Shown: piece by piece, positions 25,229 through 42,929 of the stretch | Layout of the letters: every line of letters starts with the position of its first letter | How positions within the stretch are numbered: position 1 is the stretch's first letter | DNA from: Sphingomonas sp. JUb134 | GTDB taxonomy: Bacteria; Pseudomonadota; Alphaproteobacteria; Sphingomonadales; Sphingomonadaceae | Assembly: GCF_004341505.2 (NCBI RefSeq) | Contig: NZ_SLYP02000001.1 | Span: 3,372,295-3,436,294 of the forward strand | Direction of reading: 5' to 3' | DNA: 64,000 bases | Program-made: the position numbers and the translations under genes | Notes under the pieces: model-generated | Databases searched by the model: none | What the model was told of the DNA's origin: nothing | What the model saw: the letters and a program-made list of their open reading frames with translations, nothing else

Positions 25229-25921
25229 ATGGCCAAGCTGACCAAGAAGCAGAAGACCTGGACGATCGACAGCGAGAAGCTGCACGGCGTTGACGAAGCG
25301 ATCGCGCTGGTGAAGTCCAACGCGACCTCCAAGTTCGACGAGACCGTCGAAGTCGCGCTGAACCTGGGCGTCGATCCGCGCCACGCCGACCAGATGGTCC
25401 GCGGCGTCGTGACCCTGCCCAAGGGCACCGGCAAGACGGTGCGCGTGGGCGTGTTCGCCCGCGGCGCCAAGGCTGACGAAGCCACGGCAGCCGGTGCGGA
25501 CGTCGTCGGCGCCGAGGACCTGATGGAAGCGATCCAGGGCGGCAAGATCGACTTCGATCGCTGCATCGCCACCCCGGACATGATGGGCCTGGTCGGCCGC
25601 CTCGGTAAGGTGCTGGGTCCCAAGGGCCTGATGCCGAACCCGAAGCTCGGCACCGTGACCATGAACGTCGCAGCCGCCGTGGAAGCCGCCAAGGGCGGTC
25701 AGGTCGAGTATCGCGTCGAGAAGGCCGGCATCATCCATTCCGGCATCGGCAAGGCGAGCTTCTCGGCCGAGGACCTGCGCGAGAACTTCGACGCGCTGGT
25801 CGATGCGGTCGTCAAGGCTAAGCCGTCGGGCGCCAAGGGCAAGTACCTCAAGAAGGTCGCGCTCTCGTCGTCGATGGGCCCGGGCGTGCGGGTGGACGTG
25901 GCGGAAGTCGCCACCGCCTGA
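25229..25921 (+). CDS. rplA: 50S ribosomal protein L1
   Basis: A 230-residue L1 protein of the ribosomal stalk base. Features: [17 protein letters not shown], the [15 protein letters not shown] segment, [29 protein letters not shown], the family hallmark, and [14 protein letters not shown]. In many bacteria L1 also represses translation of its own rplKA message. It is the second gene of the rplK-rplA pair and ends at a strong terminator, so rplJ and rplL are transcribed separately here. Confidence 0.98.
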   Translation: MAKLTKKQKTWTIDSEKLHGVDEAIALVKSNATSKFDETVEVALNLGVDPRHADQMVRGVVTLPKGTGKTVRVGVFARGAKADEATAAGADVVGAEDLMEAIQGGKIDFDRCIATPDMMGLVGRLGKVLGPKGLMPNPKLGTVTMNVAAAVEAAKGGQVEYRVEKAGIIHSGIGKASFSAEDLRENFDALVDAVVKAKPSGAKGKYLKKVALSSSMGPGVRVDVAEVATA

Positions 25922-25946
25922 TCCCTTCGGGACTCGAGACAAACGG

Positions 25947-25978
25947 AAAGGGGCCGGGAGCGATCCCAGCCCTTTTTG
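25947..25978 (+). terminator. Intrinsic terminator after rplA
   Basis: A GC-rich hairpin (AAAGGGGCCGGGA with TCCCAGCCCTTT, one bulge/mismatch) ends in TTTTTG, 25 bp after the rplA stop. Confidence 0.85.
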
Positions 25979-26064
25979 TTTGTGCGGCCGGGAGGATCTG
26001 CGGGACGGCACTATTTACCTTTGTTTACATAGTGTTGCCCGTAGACAACACCCTGCATGTTTTT

Positions 26065-26084
26065 GCAGCAATGCTGCGCAGCAT
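26065..26084. promoter_or_regulatory. Nested palindromes upstream of a TonB receptor, possible operator
   Basis: Two palindromes overlap: GCAGCA-A-TGCTGC (26065-26077) and the perfect 14-bp ATGCTGCGCAGCAT (26071-26084). Just upstream, GTGTTG and CAACAC form a further inverted pair around 8 bases (26032-26051). Located about 85-135 bp before the start codon, they could be regulator sites or a leader structure. Confidence 0.4.
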
Positions 26085-26166
26085 GTTGTTCTTCGTGCGG
26101 GAGGGGTGTCTCACGTCTAGCTGGCGCAGCCGAGTAACGGGCAGCCGTGTAGACAGAGGGTTTCAC

Positions 26167-29100
26167 ATGACACGCGTATTTGTACGGAAGGCAGTCCTCG
26201 GGCTGACGGCCTCCACCATCGCATTGGCTCTCGCTGGCAGCGCTGCTGCGCAGACCACCACCCCGGCCGACGCGGAGTCGGCCTCCACCGACCAGAACCA
26301 GATCGGCGCTCCCCAGACCGAGGTTCCGGCTCCCGCGCTCGAGGATACGGGCGGCGAAGTCATCGTTACCGGCTCGCGCATTTCCCGCCCGACGCTCAAC
26401 TCGCCGATTCCGGTAACCAGCGTGACTGCGGCGGACCTGACTCGCACGGGCGCAGTCGTCGTCGGCGACGTTCTGAACGACCTGCCGTCGCTGCGCTCGA
26501 CCTACAGTCAGGCGAACTCGACTCAGTACATCGGCACTTCGGGCGTCAACTTCCTCGACCTTCGGGGCCTCGGCGTCACCCGCACGCTGGTGCTGGTCAA
26601 CGGCCGCCGTCACATTACCGGATCGGAAGGCGACTTCCTAGTCGACACCAACACCATTCCAACCGACCTGCTCGACCGGGTGGACGTAGTCACGGGTGGC
26701 AGCTCGGCCGTGTACGGTTCCGACGCGATGGCCGGCGTGGTCAACTTCGTGCTCAAGCGGAACTTCGACGGCATCACGCTAAACGCACAGGGCGGCCTCA
26801 GTGATGAGGGGGACCGCGGCACCTATCGCGTATCGGGCACGTTCGGAAAGAACTTCGCCGAGGGTCGCGGCAACATCGCGCTTGCACTTGAGTATAACCG
26901 TCAGAACCTGCTGACCTACAGCGACCGTCCGGATCTCACCGGCGCCTTCACGGGCCGCCGCCAGTTCCAGCTGGTCGACAGCCCGGCTGCCGACAACGAC
27001 ACCCCCAACCGCACCTATCTGAACCGTGTTCGCAGCTTCGGCTATGACAACGGCGGCAACTTCATTGCGTACAGCGGCGCGGGCATCGGGACGTGCGGCA
27101 ACGGCGTGACCATGGCGTGCCTGCCGAACGGCTATCCGCGCGTGTTCGGCTTCAACACCGACGGTTCGCTGCGCGAGTACAACTACGGCCAGGACTTCCG
27201 TCCTGCCGGCTCGAACAACAACAATGGCGGCGACGGCGCGATCCTCAACGACCGCGGCACACTCAACCCGTCGTTGAAGCGCTATGTCGCGAACCTGCTT
27301 GGTCACTACGACGTGTCGGAGGGATTTAAGCCGTTCTTCGAAGCCAAGTTCGTCCGAGTGGAGAGCTTCAACCAGGGCACGCCGACCTTCGCCCAGGGTG
27401 GCGAGCAGGGCCTGGTTGCAGATACCGATGATGACGGGAACGATATTCTCCGCCCCGCAAATTCGGGCTTCGCGCGCCAGTCGATCGGCATCCCGATCTC
27501 GCTCGACAACCCGTATCTGCAGCCCGGCGCAGCGGCGACGATCCGCTCGATGCTGCCGGCAGGTGCGACCTTCTTCCGTCTGAACCGGAACAACAACGAC
27601 TTCGGCACGCGCGACGAATATGACCGCCGCGACACCTATCGCATCGTCGTCGGCGCCGAAGGTACGTTCAACGAGGACTGGAAGTACGATTTCTCGGTCA
27701 ACTATGGCGAGTTCCGTAGTCGTTCGACCTTCTATAACAACCGCATCAATCAGAACTTCTACAACGCGGTCGACGCGGTGCGGAACGGTGCGGGCGAGAT
27801 CGTCTGCCGGATCAACCAGGCGTCGGTCACCGACCCGAACTGCGTGCCGCTCAACGTCCTTGGCGAAGGTGCGCCGAGCCAGGCGGCGCTGAACTACATC
27901 AACACCAACTCGACTCGCACGGGCAAGGCCACCGAATTCGACATCAATGCGAACGTCGTCGGCGACAGCTCGCAGCTGTTCGAACTGCCGGGTGGTCCAG
28001 TTCGCTTCGCCTTGGGCGCAGAATATCGGCGCGAAACCGCGTCCTATGCCTATGACGAGCTCGTGAGCAGCGGCGCGACTTTCCTGAACGCCATCCCGCC
28101 GTTCAACCCGCCGTCCTTCGAAGTGAAGGAAGCCTATGGCGAGATTGAACTGCCGGTTCTACGCGACATGGCATTTGCAGAGGAACTGACCGCAACCGGC
28201 GCCGTGCGCGTCGCCGACTACAAGGGCTCGACGGGGACCGTCTGGGCCTACAACGTGGGCGGCATCTACGCACCAGTCCGCGACATCAAATTCCGCGTGA
28301 ACTATTCGAAGGCGGTACGCGCACCGACCCTGTCGGACCTCTACTCCTCGCCCACGCAGAACTTCGCGCAGCTCAACGATCCGTGCGATGTGAACTTCAT
28401 CAACACGGGTCGACCAAACCGCGTCGCCAACTGCGCCGCAGCGGGCGTTCCGACGGGCTTCGTCAACAATGCGGCACGCGCGGGCAGCACGGAGATCCTG
28501 TCTGGCGGCAATCCGAACCTGGAAGCCGAGCGCTCGCGCAGCTGGACCTATGGCGTCATCGTTCAGCCGTCGTTCCTGCCGGGACTCGCGATCACCGCTG
28601 ACTACTACGACATCAAGATCAGCAACGTGATCGCTTCGGTCGACGCGCAGACCATCCTCGACGCGTGCTATGACGCGGCTTCGCTGGAGAACCAGTTCTG
28701 CGGTCTGATCAATCCGCGCCAGGCGAATGGCGAGTTCGCACCAACCGCGCTGCTGCAGAGCACGGTGAACTTCGCGGCGCTCCAGGCACGCGGTATCGAC
28801 ATGGATATCGCCTACAACCACAGCTTCGACGCGGACAACCGCCTCGCGCTGCGGGCAGTCGGCACCTGGGTGCGCACGCGGGACGACTATCCGTACCTCG
28901 ACAATCCGGAGCAGCGCGAGCGGATCAAGGGCGAGCTTGGTGATCCGATCTGGAACATCAACTTGTCGGCGGATTACACCCACAAGAACGTCACGCTGGG
29001 CTATCAGCTGCGCTACATCGGCCGTCAGTCGATCACCGACTGGGAGGCCCAGCACGACACCTATGGCGTGCCCGCGCTTGATCCAAACTATGCGGACGTC

Positions 29101-29292
29101 GTCTACTATCCGCGTGTGTTCTACCATGCGATTCGTGCGTCGGCGGAGGTGAACGACCAGTTCCGTCTCTATGGCGGCATCGACAACCTCACCGACAAGC
29201 GGCCGCCCTATGGCCTGCTGGGCAACGGCGAGGACGCGATCTACGACAACGTCGGTCGCTTCATGTACGTGGGCGTCTCGGTGAAGATGTAA
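26167..29292 (+). CDS. TonB-dependent receptor
   Basis: A 1041-residue outer-membrane transporter. It has a signal peptide (cleavage after ALAGSAAA), a linker, a TonB-box-like EVIVTGSR, a plug domain (about residues 70-200: PIPVTSVTAADL, LRGLGVTRTLVLVNGRRH, VVTGGSSAVYGSDAMAGVVNFVLKR) and a beta-barrel with the terminal FMYVGVSVKM strand. Barrel loops contain paired cysteines. The substrate is unknown; this sub-type in sphingomonads takes up varied organic ligands. It sits alone between rplA and an L,D-transpeptidase, interrupting the ribosomal-protein cluster, and has its own terminator. Confidence 0.95.
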   Translation: MTRVFVRKAVLGLTASTIALALAGSAAAQTTTPADAESASTDQNQIGAPQTEVPAPALEDTGGEVIVTGSRISRPTLNSPIPVTSVTAADLTRTGAVVVGDVLNDLPSLRSTYSQANSTQYIGTSGVNFLDLRGLGVTRTLVLVNGRRHITGSEGDFLVDTNTIPTDLLDRVDVVTGGSSAVYGSDAMAGVVNFVLKRNFDGITLNAQGGLSDEGDRGTYRVSGTFGKNFAEGRGNIALALEYNRQNLLTYSDRPDLTGAFTGRRQFQLVDSPAADNDTPNRTYLNRVRSFGYDNGGNFIAYSGAGIGTCGNGVTMACLPNGYPRVFGFNTDGSLREYNYGQDFRPAGSNNNNGGDGAILNDRGTLNPSLKRYVANLLGHYDVSEGFKPFFEAKFVRVESFNQGTPTFAQGGEQGLVADTDDDGNDILRPANSGFARQSIGIPISLDNPYLQPGAAATIRSMLPAGATFFRLNRNNNDFGTRDEYDRRDTYRIVVGAEGTFNEDWKYDFSVNYGEFRSRSTFYNNRINQNFYNAVDAVRNGAGEIVCRINQASVTDPNCVPLNVLGEGAPSQAALNYINTNSTRTGKATEFDINANVVGDSSQLFELPGGPVRFALGAEYRRETASYAYDELVSSGATFLNAIPPFNPPSFEVKEAYGEIELPVLRDMAFAEELTATGAVRVADYKGSTGTVWAYNVGGIYAPVRDIKFRVNYSKAVRAPTLSDLYSSPTQNFAQLNDPCDVNFINTGRPNRVANCAAAGVPTGFVNNAARAGSTEILSGGNPNLEAERSRSWTYGVIVQPSFLPGLAITADYYDIKISNVIASVDAQTILDACYDAASLENQFCGLINPRQANGEFAPTALLQSTVNFAALQARGIDMDIAYNHSFDADNRLALRAVGTWVRTRDDYPYLDNPEQRERIKGELGDPIWNINLSADYTHKNVTLGYQLRYIGRQSITDWEAQHDTYGVPALDPNYADVVYYPRVFYHAIRASAEVNDQFRLYGGIDNLTDKRPPYGLLGNGEDAIYDNVGRFMYVGVSVKM

Positions 29293-29316
29293 GCCAAGCG
29301 CTTTTGAATAAGAGAC

Positions 29317-29352
29317 AGCCGGTCGGACCCATGGTCCGGCCGGCTTTTTTTT
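29317..29352 (+). terminator. Intrinsic terminator after the TonB receptor
   Basis: GCCGG-T-CGGACC pairs with GGTCCG-G-CCGGC around a CAT loop, followed by eight T's. A textbook terminator 25 bp after the stop codon. Confidence 0.93.
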
Positions 29353-29376
29353 GCGTTCGGCTCCGCGAGCACCTCG

Positions 29377-29943
29377 CTAGTCTGCGGAGGCCACCTGCAC
29401 CCCTTCGGCACCATACACCTCCGGCATCCAGTCGCGCGTCACTAGGACGGTGTCGCCCTTCCTGGCCTGCGCATAGAGCAGCGCTGCGAACTCGTCGGGG
29501 ACGCCGATGCAGCCGTGGGTCGCGTAGCGGCTGTCGACGTCTTCGCCCGACCCGTGGATCGCGACCCCGCCCCAGGTGAGCCGCAGCATGTACGGCATCG
29601 GCGCATTGTAGAGGTTCGAGACATGGTCGCGATCCTTTTCCAGGATCGGGAAGCTCCCCGTCGGCGTCGGCTTGTGGTCCGCACCATAGATGATCAGCGT
29701 CCGCCCGATTTCCACGCCGCCGCGATAGACGTAGAGCCGCTCGCGCCGGAGATCGACCACGATGGCGAGCTTGCCCGGCGGCACGCCTTCCGGCGCCCAG
29801 AGATACTCGCCGGGTTGCAGCACGCCGCCGGTCTCCATCACGCTCACCACCTTCGGCTGCGGTGGCGCAGCTAGAACCGGCGCGGCCGCGAGCACCGTGC
29901 CCGCGAGCGCAGTTGCAAGGAAAAGGGAACGGGCGAAACGCAT
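29377..29943 (-). CDS. L,D-transpeptidase (YkuD domain), secreted
   Basis: The 188-residue protein has a signal peptide (residues 1 to about 25, ending VLAAPVLA-type) and a YkuD domain. KLAIVVDLRRERLYVYRGG and PTPTGSFPI are typical, and the active site is HGSGEDVDSRYATHGCIG (His-Gly-Cys at about 143-145). The position after HGCI is Gly where Arg or Asn is more common. These enzymes cross-link peptidoglycan or attach proteins to it. The ATG at 29943 fits the signal peptide. It faces the TonB receptor and has no operon partner. Confidence 0.92.
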   Translation of the reverse strand: MRFARSLFLATALAGTVLAAAPVLAAPPQPKVVSVMETGGVLQPGEYLWAPEGVPPGKLAIVVDLRRERLYVYRGGVEIGRTLIIYGADHKPTPTGSFPILEKDRDHVSNLYNAPMPYMLRLTWGGVAIHGSGEDVDSRYATHGCIGVPDEFAALLYAQARKGDTVLVTRDWMPEVYGAEGVQVASAD

Positions 29944-30368
29944 TGAACGGCCTCCGGGCCCTGGCACCGTGCCACGAGCCGAGTCTTAACGTTTCGTTTA
30001 CCAGCTTGGCTCCCGATGTTTACCAGCAGCAGCTAAGTTGCTGGGACCGGCTTGTTTCGTTCCGGGACCCCGATCGGTTTCGCTTGCTTCGCCGCGCCGG
30101 TCTGCTATGGGCGCCACCTGATCCGGCGCGCGTGCGCGTCCGGCTCGCCGTCCGAGACAGCAGGTGCCGGCTTCCGGCTTAATGCCCTGCCTAGACGGGG
30201 AAGGTGATTCTATCCCTGGCGACCTGCATCCGCAGCGCCGGGTCCGCCATCGGGTTGATCCGCTGGCACCAGAGCCCATGCCCCTCGGACACGTCGCCCC
30301 CGGTGGTTCGCCATCGGGACATGTACCGGGCTGTGCCTAGCGCACCGCCCATTTGTGAGGAGAACGGC
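29944..30368. other. Long intergenic region upstream of rplJ
   Basis: A 425-bp gap with no convincing gene. It contains GTTTACCAGC twice (about 20 bp apart), a hairpin CCAGCA/TGCTGG around 30020-30045, a candidate promoter at 30084-30111 and a leader of roughly 250 bases before rplJ. Long rplJ leaders serve autoregulation by the L10-L12 complex in other bacteria; a role here is inferred. TTAA-N7-TTTA near 29986 resembles a CtrA half-match for the minus-strand gene. Confidence 0.5.
30084..30111 (+). promoter_or_regulatory. Candidate promoter for rplJ-rplL
   Basis: TTGCTT (30084-30089), 16 bp, TATGGG (30106-30111). Its -10 context is like that of the element proposed upstream of rplK. About 255 bases separate it from the rplJ start. 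Confidence 0.4.
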
Positions 30369-30890
30369 ATGGATCGCGCTCAAAAGAGTGAGCTGGTATC
30401 CGAGCTGAACCGCACCTTCAACGAGGTCGGCGTGGTGGTCATCACCCGCAACCTCGGGATGACCGTCGCCCAGTCGACGGCACTCCGTACGAAGATGCGT
30501 GAAGCCGGCGCCAGCTACAAGGTCGCGAAGAACCGCCTTGCCAAGATCGCAGCGGAAGGCACCGACTATTCGGTCATCGCCGACCTGCTGACCGGGCCGA
30601 CCGCGCTTGCGACGTCTGCCGATCCCGTGGCTGCTGCCCGGGTCGTCAACGACTTCGCCAAGACCACGGACAAGCTCGAGATCGTCGGCGGGGCGATGGG
30701 CGGCCAGCTTCTCGACGCGGAAGGTATCAAGGCACTTGCCGGCCTGCCGTCGCTCGACGAGCTGCGCGCAAAGATCGTGGGGCTCATCGTGGCACCTGCG
30801 ACCAAGCTCGCGACCATCACCCAGGCACCGGCGGCGCAGATCGCTCGCGTGCTTGCGGCGCATGCGGACAAGGAACAGGAGGCCGCCTGA
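30369..30890 (+). CDS. rplJ: 50S ribosomal protein L10
   Basis: The 173-residue L10 anchors the L7/L12 dimers on the ribosome. The N-terminal part shows QKSELVSELNRTFNEVGVVVI and LRTKMREAGASYKVAKNRLAKIA; the C-terminal helix that carries L7/L12 is the IARVLAAHADKEQEA segment. GAGGAGA lies before the ATG at 30369. rplL follows after 54 bp. An earlier in-frame start would add sequence unlike L10. Confidence 0.98.
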   Translation: MDRAQKSELVSELNRTFNEVGVVVITRNLGMTVAQSTALRTKMREAGASYKVAKNRLAKIAAEGTDYSVIADLLTGPTALATSADPVAAARVVNDFAKTTDKLEIVGGAMGGQLLDAEGIKALAGLPSLDELRAKIVGLIVAPATKLATITQAPAAQIARVLAAHADKEQEAA

Positions 30891-30944
30891 TCGGCGCCCC
30901 TGCCCTGACTATCAACCCGAACTATCTGATTTTGGAGATTACAC

Positions 30945-31325
30945 ATGGCTGACCTGAACGCGATCGTCGACCAGCTGAGCGAACTGACTGTCCTCGAGGC
31001 CGCTGAGCTCTCGAAGCTGCTCGAAGAGAAGTGGGGCGTTTCGGCCGCTGCTGCGGTTGCGGCTGCTCCGGCTGCTGGCGGCGCTGCTGGCGGCGCTGCT
31101 GCTGTCGAAGAGAAGACCGAGTTCGACGTGATCCTCACCGGCGACGGTGGCAAGAAGATCAACGTCATCAAGGAAGTCCGCGCGATCACCGGCCTGGGCC
31201 TGACCGAAGCGAAGGCTCTCGTCGAGGGCGCGCCGAAGCCGGTCAAGGAAGGCATCGCCAAGGACGAAGCCGACAAGATCAAGGCGCAGCTGGAAGGCGC
31301 CGGCGCGACCGTCGAGGTCAAGTAA
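30945..31325 (+). CDS. rplL: 50S ribosomal protein L7/L12
   Basis: The 126-residue stalk protein has the dimerisation domain ([29 protein letters not shown]), a hinge rich in Ala and Gly (about residues 33-52) and the factor-binding C-terminal domain ([40 protein letters not shown]). It recruits translation GTPases. A strong terminator follows; rpoB is 2 kb away and has its own promoter, whereas in many bacteria rplL and rpoB are co-transcribed. Confidence 0.98.
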   Translation: MADLNAIVDQLSELTVLEAAELSKLLEEKWGVSAAAAVAAAPAAGGAAGGAAAVEEKTEFDVILTGDGGKKINVIKEVRAITGLGLTEAKALVEGAPKPVKEGIAKDEADKIKAQLEGAGATVEVK

Positions 31326-31368
31326 GCGGCGCCCGGCTTCGGCCGGGCGGCACTTGCCGACAAGAAGA

Positions 31369-31401
31369 GGGGCGGCTCCGACCAGGAGCCGCCCCTTTTT
31401 C
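31369..31401 (+). terminator. Intrinsic terminator after rplL
   Basis: A perfect 12-bp stem (AGGGGCGGCTCC with GGAGCCGCCCCT), 5-base loop and T-run. It lies 44 bp after the rplL stop, separating rplJL from rpoBC. Confidence 0.94.
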
Positions 31402-31547
31402 GTGCTTGAAGACGCCGGATGCGGGTCGCCGCGCCGACCGAAGCAGACACGGCCCTGCGCCTTGCCGTGCAAACGCGCCTTAGAAGCCCGACACCGGAGC
31501 TCACGCGCTTTTCTGTAAGGCCGGTCGAGTACAGCGGCTTAGGCCCT

Positions 31548-31571
31548 GGGCCCCTGCCTGCGCAGGAGCCC
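31548..31571. repeat. Extragenic palindrome (GGGCCCCTGC / GCAGGAGCCC)
   Basis: Two 10-base arms with one mismatch around a CTGC loop, in the intergenic space between rplL and the Pro-rich gene. Similar CCTGC/GCAGG palindromes occur between genes in sphingomonads. No other copy was noted in this window. Confidence 0.4.
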
Positions 31572-31656
31572 GATGCTCTCGGAAGCCCCAGCTTCCGCCG
31601 GCAATGTCACGGCCCCGCCCGCCTCCTGGAAGAGGCTAGGCGAGGCTGTGCCTCCC

Positions 31657-32988
31657 TCAGTCCCGACGAACCTCGCCGTGGAGCCGCGCCTCGAGCCGAT
31701 CGACCATCCGGTCGCCACGGTCGAGGAACACCGGTGCCAGCTTGTCGCTGCCCTGGATCTGACGACCGACCACGAAGGCGACGCGCGTCCGGGCCTCGCG
31801 CCCGTCGGCCCAGCGATACCGCGCGTCGATCGCCATCACGGGCACGAAGAAGCGGCGATCACCCGCGCTCAGCACCGGCAGGTTGTCGAGCGGGAGCGAC
31901 ACGGTCGCCTCGACCTTGCGCGCCTCGCCCGCCTCAACCGGGAACGGCTGGAGCTGCGCGTGGAGCGGCATCTCCGCAAAGAAGCGTTCGATCTCCGCGT
32001 CCTGCTGGGGGCTGGCTCCGAACAGGCCGGCGGCGAAGCGCAGCTCGGGCACAGCCATGTCGGTCGAATTGCCGGCCCCGAGTTCGAAGCGGATCACCGC
32101 ATTGTTGCCGTCCGTGCCCATCGCCATCGGCAGGAAGGTGAAGTCGAGCGGCGCCCGCTCCGTCGCCGGCGCTGGAGCCGGGGCCGGTAAGACGGGCGGC
32201 GTGCGGAAAGCGGTCGACACGACCAGGCCCTCTGGTTCCGGCATCGGGCGCGTGAGGAAGCTCGGGCCTTCCGGCTCGGATGCTTGGACCGGAGCCGCAG
32301 GCGCTGGTGCCGGCACAGGGCCGGGCACCGCGCGGGTCAGGAAGCGCGGCTGCGCAGGCGTTGCGGGTTCCACCGGAGCGGCAGGCTCCGGTGCGGCCAT
32401 CACGCGCGGCGGGGCGACCGGCGCAGGATCCGCCGTCACTTCGGCAACCTCGTCTGAGGTTTCTTCGGGCTTGCGGCGGCGCCAGAACAGCAGCGCGGCC
32501 AGTGCGGCGACCAGCCCTGCCGCGAGCAGGATCCACAACAGCGAACTCCGCGACTCCCCTGCGGGCTCTGGCCTCGCCGGCGGCAGGTCGGTTGGGACCG
32601 ATGGCTCCGGCGCGAGTTCGGCCTCGGGCTCGGCCTGGATCACCGGCGTCGGCTCAGCAGTCGGCGCGGCTTCCGGGATTGTTTCAGCCGTCGGTAACGC
32701 TTCGGGAGTCGGCGAAGGAGTTGGCCGCGGTCGTGGCGCCGCGACCGGTGCTGGCGCAGGCGTCGCGGTCGGCTGCGGGCGCGCCGTCCGGCGCGGGGTT
32801 GGCGTCGGTCGGGGCTCAGCTTCCGGACCGGGCGGCGTCGCTGCCGGCGGCTCGACCGCTGGCGGTGTCACACTGTTGCCGGGCGGCAGCGTCCAGGGAA
32901 GCGGAACCGGTCCTGGCGCCGCATCCTGCGCGGCGGCTGCCAGAGGCAGGAGAAGAACGGTGGTTGCAGCAATGGCGCGAATGGTCAT
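31657..32988 (-). CDS. Pro-rich single-pass membrane protein of unknown function
   Basis: A 443-residue protein with a signal peptide (LLLPLAAAAQ), a long Pro/Ala/Thr linker (about residues 25-150), one transmembrane helix (SSLLWILLAAGLVAALAALLFW) followed by RRRK, a second Pro-rich linker and a C-terminal beta-rich domain of about 170 residues (LDFTFLPMAMGTDGNNAVIRFELG ... TRVAFVVGRQIQGSDKLAPVFLDRGDR). The domain is not one I can name. It lies between rplL and rpoB on the opposite strand, an unusual insertion point. The start at 32988 gives a proper signal peptide; longer frames upstream are low-complexity. Confidence 0.7.
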   Translation of the reverse strand: MTIRAIAATTVLLLPLAAAAQDAAPGPVPLPWTLPPGNSVTPPAVEPPAATPPGPEAEPRPTPTPRRTARPQPTATPAPAPVAAPRPRPTPSPTPEALPTAETIPEAAPTAEPTPVIQAEPEAELAPEPSVPTDLPPARPEPAGESRSSLLWILLAAGLVAALAALLFWRRRKPEETSDEVAEVTADPAPVAPPRVMAAPEPAAPVEPATPAQPRFLTRAVPGPVPAPAPAAPVQASEPEGPSFLTRPMPEPEGLVVSTAFRTPPVLPAPAPAPATERAPLDFTFLPMAMGTDGNNAVIRFELGAGNSTDMAVPELRFAAGLFGASPQQDAEIERFFAEMPLHAQLQPFPVEAGEARKVEATVSLPLDNLPVLSAGDRRFFVPVMAIDARYRWADGREARTRVAFVVGRQIQGSDKLAPVFLDRGDRMVDRLEARLHGEVRRD

Positions 32989-33350
32989 GCGTTCCGCCAA
33001 CGCCGATCCGCGTCTGCGCCGCCAGCACCCATCACGCCCCGGCGCGCCGAACCGTGGCAATGCTGCGCCAGGCCGAACCATACCCCGGATCGGGATCAAG
33101 CCGCGCCCTCGCCCGACGTTCGCGTTTCCTTGACTGTTTCCGGCCCCTGCCCTATATCCCGGCTCTGCCTCACGATCGGGAAATGATGCGTCGTCGCGCA
33201 ACGCATTGGACGAATGGATCGGCCGAGGTCTTTCGAGACGCCCCGAAGCTGCGATCCCATCAGGGATGACGCGGCTTTTTGCGTCTCGTTCGCGCACCTG
33301 CCCGGGCCAGCCCGGGCGCGAAATTTGACCAAGCGAGGCGACCTACTCCC
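32989..33350. other. Intergenic region between the Pro-rich gene and rpoB
   Basis: About 360 bp carrying the divergent upstream regions of both genes. The rpoB promoter candidate is annotated at 33130-33158. No other gene or RNA structure is evident. Confidence 0.6.
33130..33158 (+). promoter_or_regulatory. Sigma-70 promoter for rpoBC
   Basis: TTGACT (33130-33135), a 17-bp spacer and TATATC (33153-33158) closely match the consensus. It leaves a leader of about 185 bases before rpoB. Confidence 0.7.
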
Positions 33351-37496
<4,146 letters not shown>

Positions 37497-37569
37497 GGGA
37501 GCGGGGGCGCCGCGCAGGCGGTGCCCCTCCCCGTTTCGCCCGGAGTTTTGCCCCTAGAGGGAATACGAC

Positions 37570-41835
<4,266 letters not shown>

Positions 41836-41861
41836 TCGCCGCGATCAGCCTGAACAACGAA

Positions 41862-41899
41862 GCCGCCGTCCGGGAAACCGGGCGGCGGTTTTGTTTTGC
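41862..41899 (+). terminator. Intrinsic terminator after rpoC
   Basis: GCCGCC-G-TCCGG pairs with CCGGGCGGCGG around a GAAA loop, followed by TTTTGTTTT, 26 bp after the stop codon. Confidence 0.92.
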
Positions 41900-42080
41900 G
41901 GATGATCCGGCGCCCCGCGCCGACAGGTGTGTCGCAGCCGATGAGGATCACCGCTCGGGGTGGCGCGACGCAGAGCGCATCGCTATCGCAGCCACGTCGA
42001 GGCAGGCCTGCCGAGCCTCCACACCCAGCTGGTCGCGTTTGCCGAACGCGATCGCACCACCCAATCTTCGGAGATCTTCG

Positions 42081-42869
42081 ATGCGCACGCGCTGTTCCGC
42101 CCCGGGAGCCAAGTCCCGCCTGTTTCTTCTGGTCGGCAGCGCCCTTCTCTCCGTTGCCGCCGCCCTGCCCGCCCGTGCCCAGAGCGAAACGGAGCGCTCA
42201 ACCCTCTCCGTGGAACTCACCACCGACGACCGCGAGCGGGGAATCAGCTGGAGCGACGGCGACGTCAGCCTGCGGGGTACGGCGACCATCCCGCTAGGGG
42301 GCCAGGGCTTCTCGGTCACGGGTTCGGTCGCGACGCTGAACGACAGCCCGCGCCACGGCGGCGCTGCGGTGGGGATCGATCTCGCCGCCAGCTACGCACA
42401 ATATCTGGGACCGGTCCGCCTGGACGGTGGGGTCACCGGCCACTTCTTCCCGGGCAGCGACCGCGCGCTCAGCTATCTCGAGCTCGGCGGCGGCGCCGGC
42501 TTTGCGCTGGGACCCGTGCAACTCGACGGCTTTGCACGCTATGCGCCGAAGCAGTCGGCGATCGGCGGCGACAATTTCTACATCGGCGCGGAAGGACGCA
42601 TGGGCATCCCCGTGACGCCGTTCACGGTAATCGCAGGGATCGGCCGCAGCTCCGGGAACGTCGACAACACGCTGCGCGCTGCGCGCCTGCGGCCCGGCGG
42701 CAACTACATGGACTGGCGCCTGGGCGTGGAGCATGTCACCGGGCCATCGGTGATCGGCATCGACTATGTCGATACCGACATCTCCGATCGAGCGATCGTC
42801 GACTCCCCCTATGCGGATGGCCGCAACGCGGACAGCCGGCTGCTGGCGCGGGTCGGACTCAACTTCTGA
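42081..42869 (+). CDS. TorF family putative porin
   Basis: The 262-residue protein has a signal peptide (about residues 12-34, ending LPARA) and a small beta-barrel of the TorF/CHP02001 type: STLSVELTTDDRERGISWSDG (family start), alternating strands with GVTGHFFPGSD and LELGGGAGFALGPVQL, and a terminal phenylalanine (ARVGLNF) recognised by the outer-membrane assembly machine. I start at the ATG at 42081, which has GGAGA upstream. Substrate unknown. Confidence 0.88.
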   Translation: MRTRCSAPGAKSRLFLLVGSALLSVAAALPARAQSETERSTLSVELTTDDRERGISWSDGDVSLRGTATIPLGGQGFSVTGSVATLNDSPRHGGAAVGIDLAASYAQYLGPVRLDGGVTGHFFPGSDRALSYLELGGGAGFALGPVQLDGFARYAPKQSAIGGDNFYIGAEGRMGIPVTPFTVIAGIGRSSGNVDNTLRAARLRPGGNYMDWRLGVEHVTGPSVIGIDYVDTDISDRAIVDSPYADGRNADSRLLARVGLNF

Positions 42870-42929
42870 TGCTATGACCAGGGCGCGGCGCTGCTTGCTT
42901 TCGCGGCAGTTCGCGCTTTGGGTACGCGC

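Noticed and set aside
29986..30000. A CtrA binding site (TTAA-N7-TTTA) upstream of the L,D-transpeptidase
   Set aside because: One half-site mismatches the consensus TTAA, and single near-matches are expected by chance.
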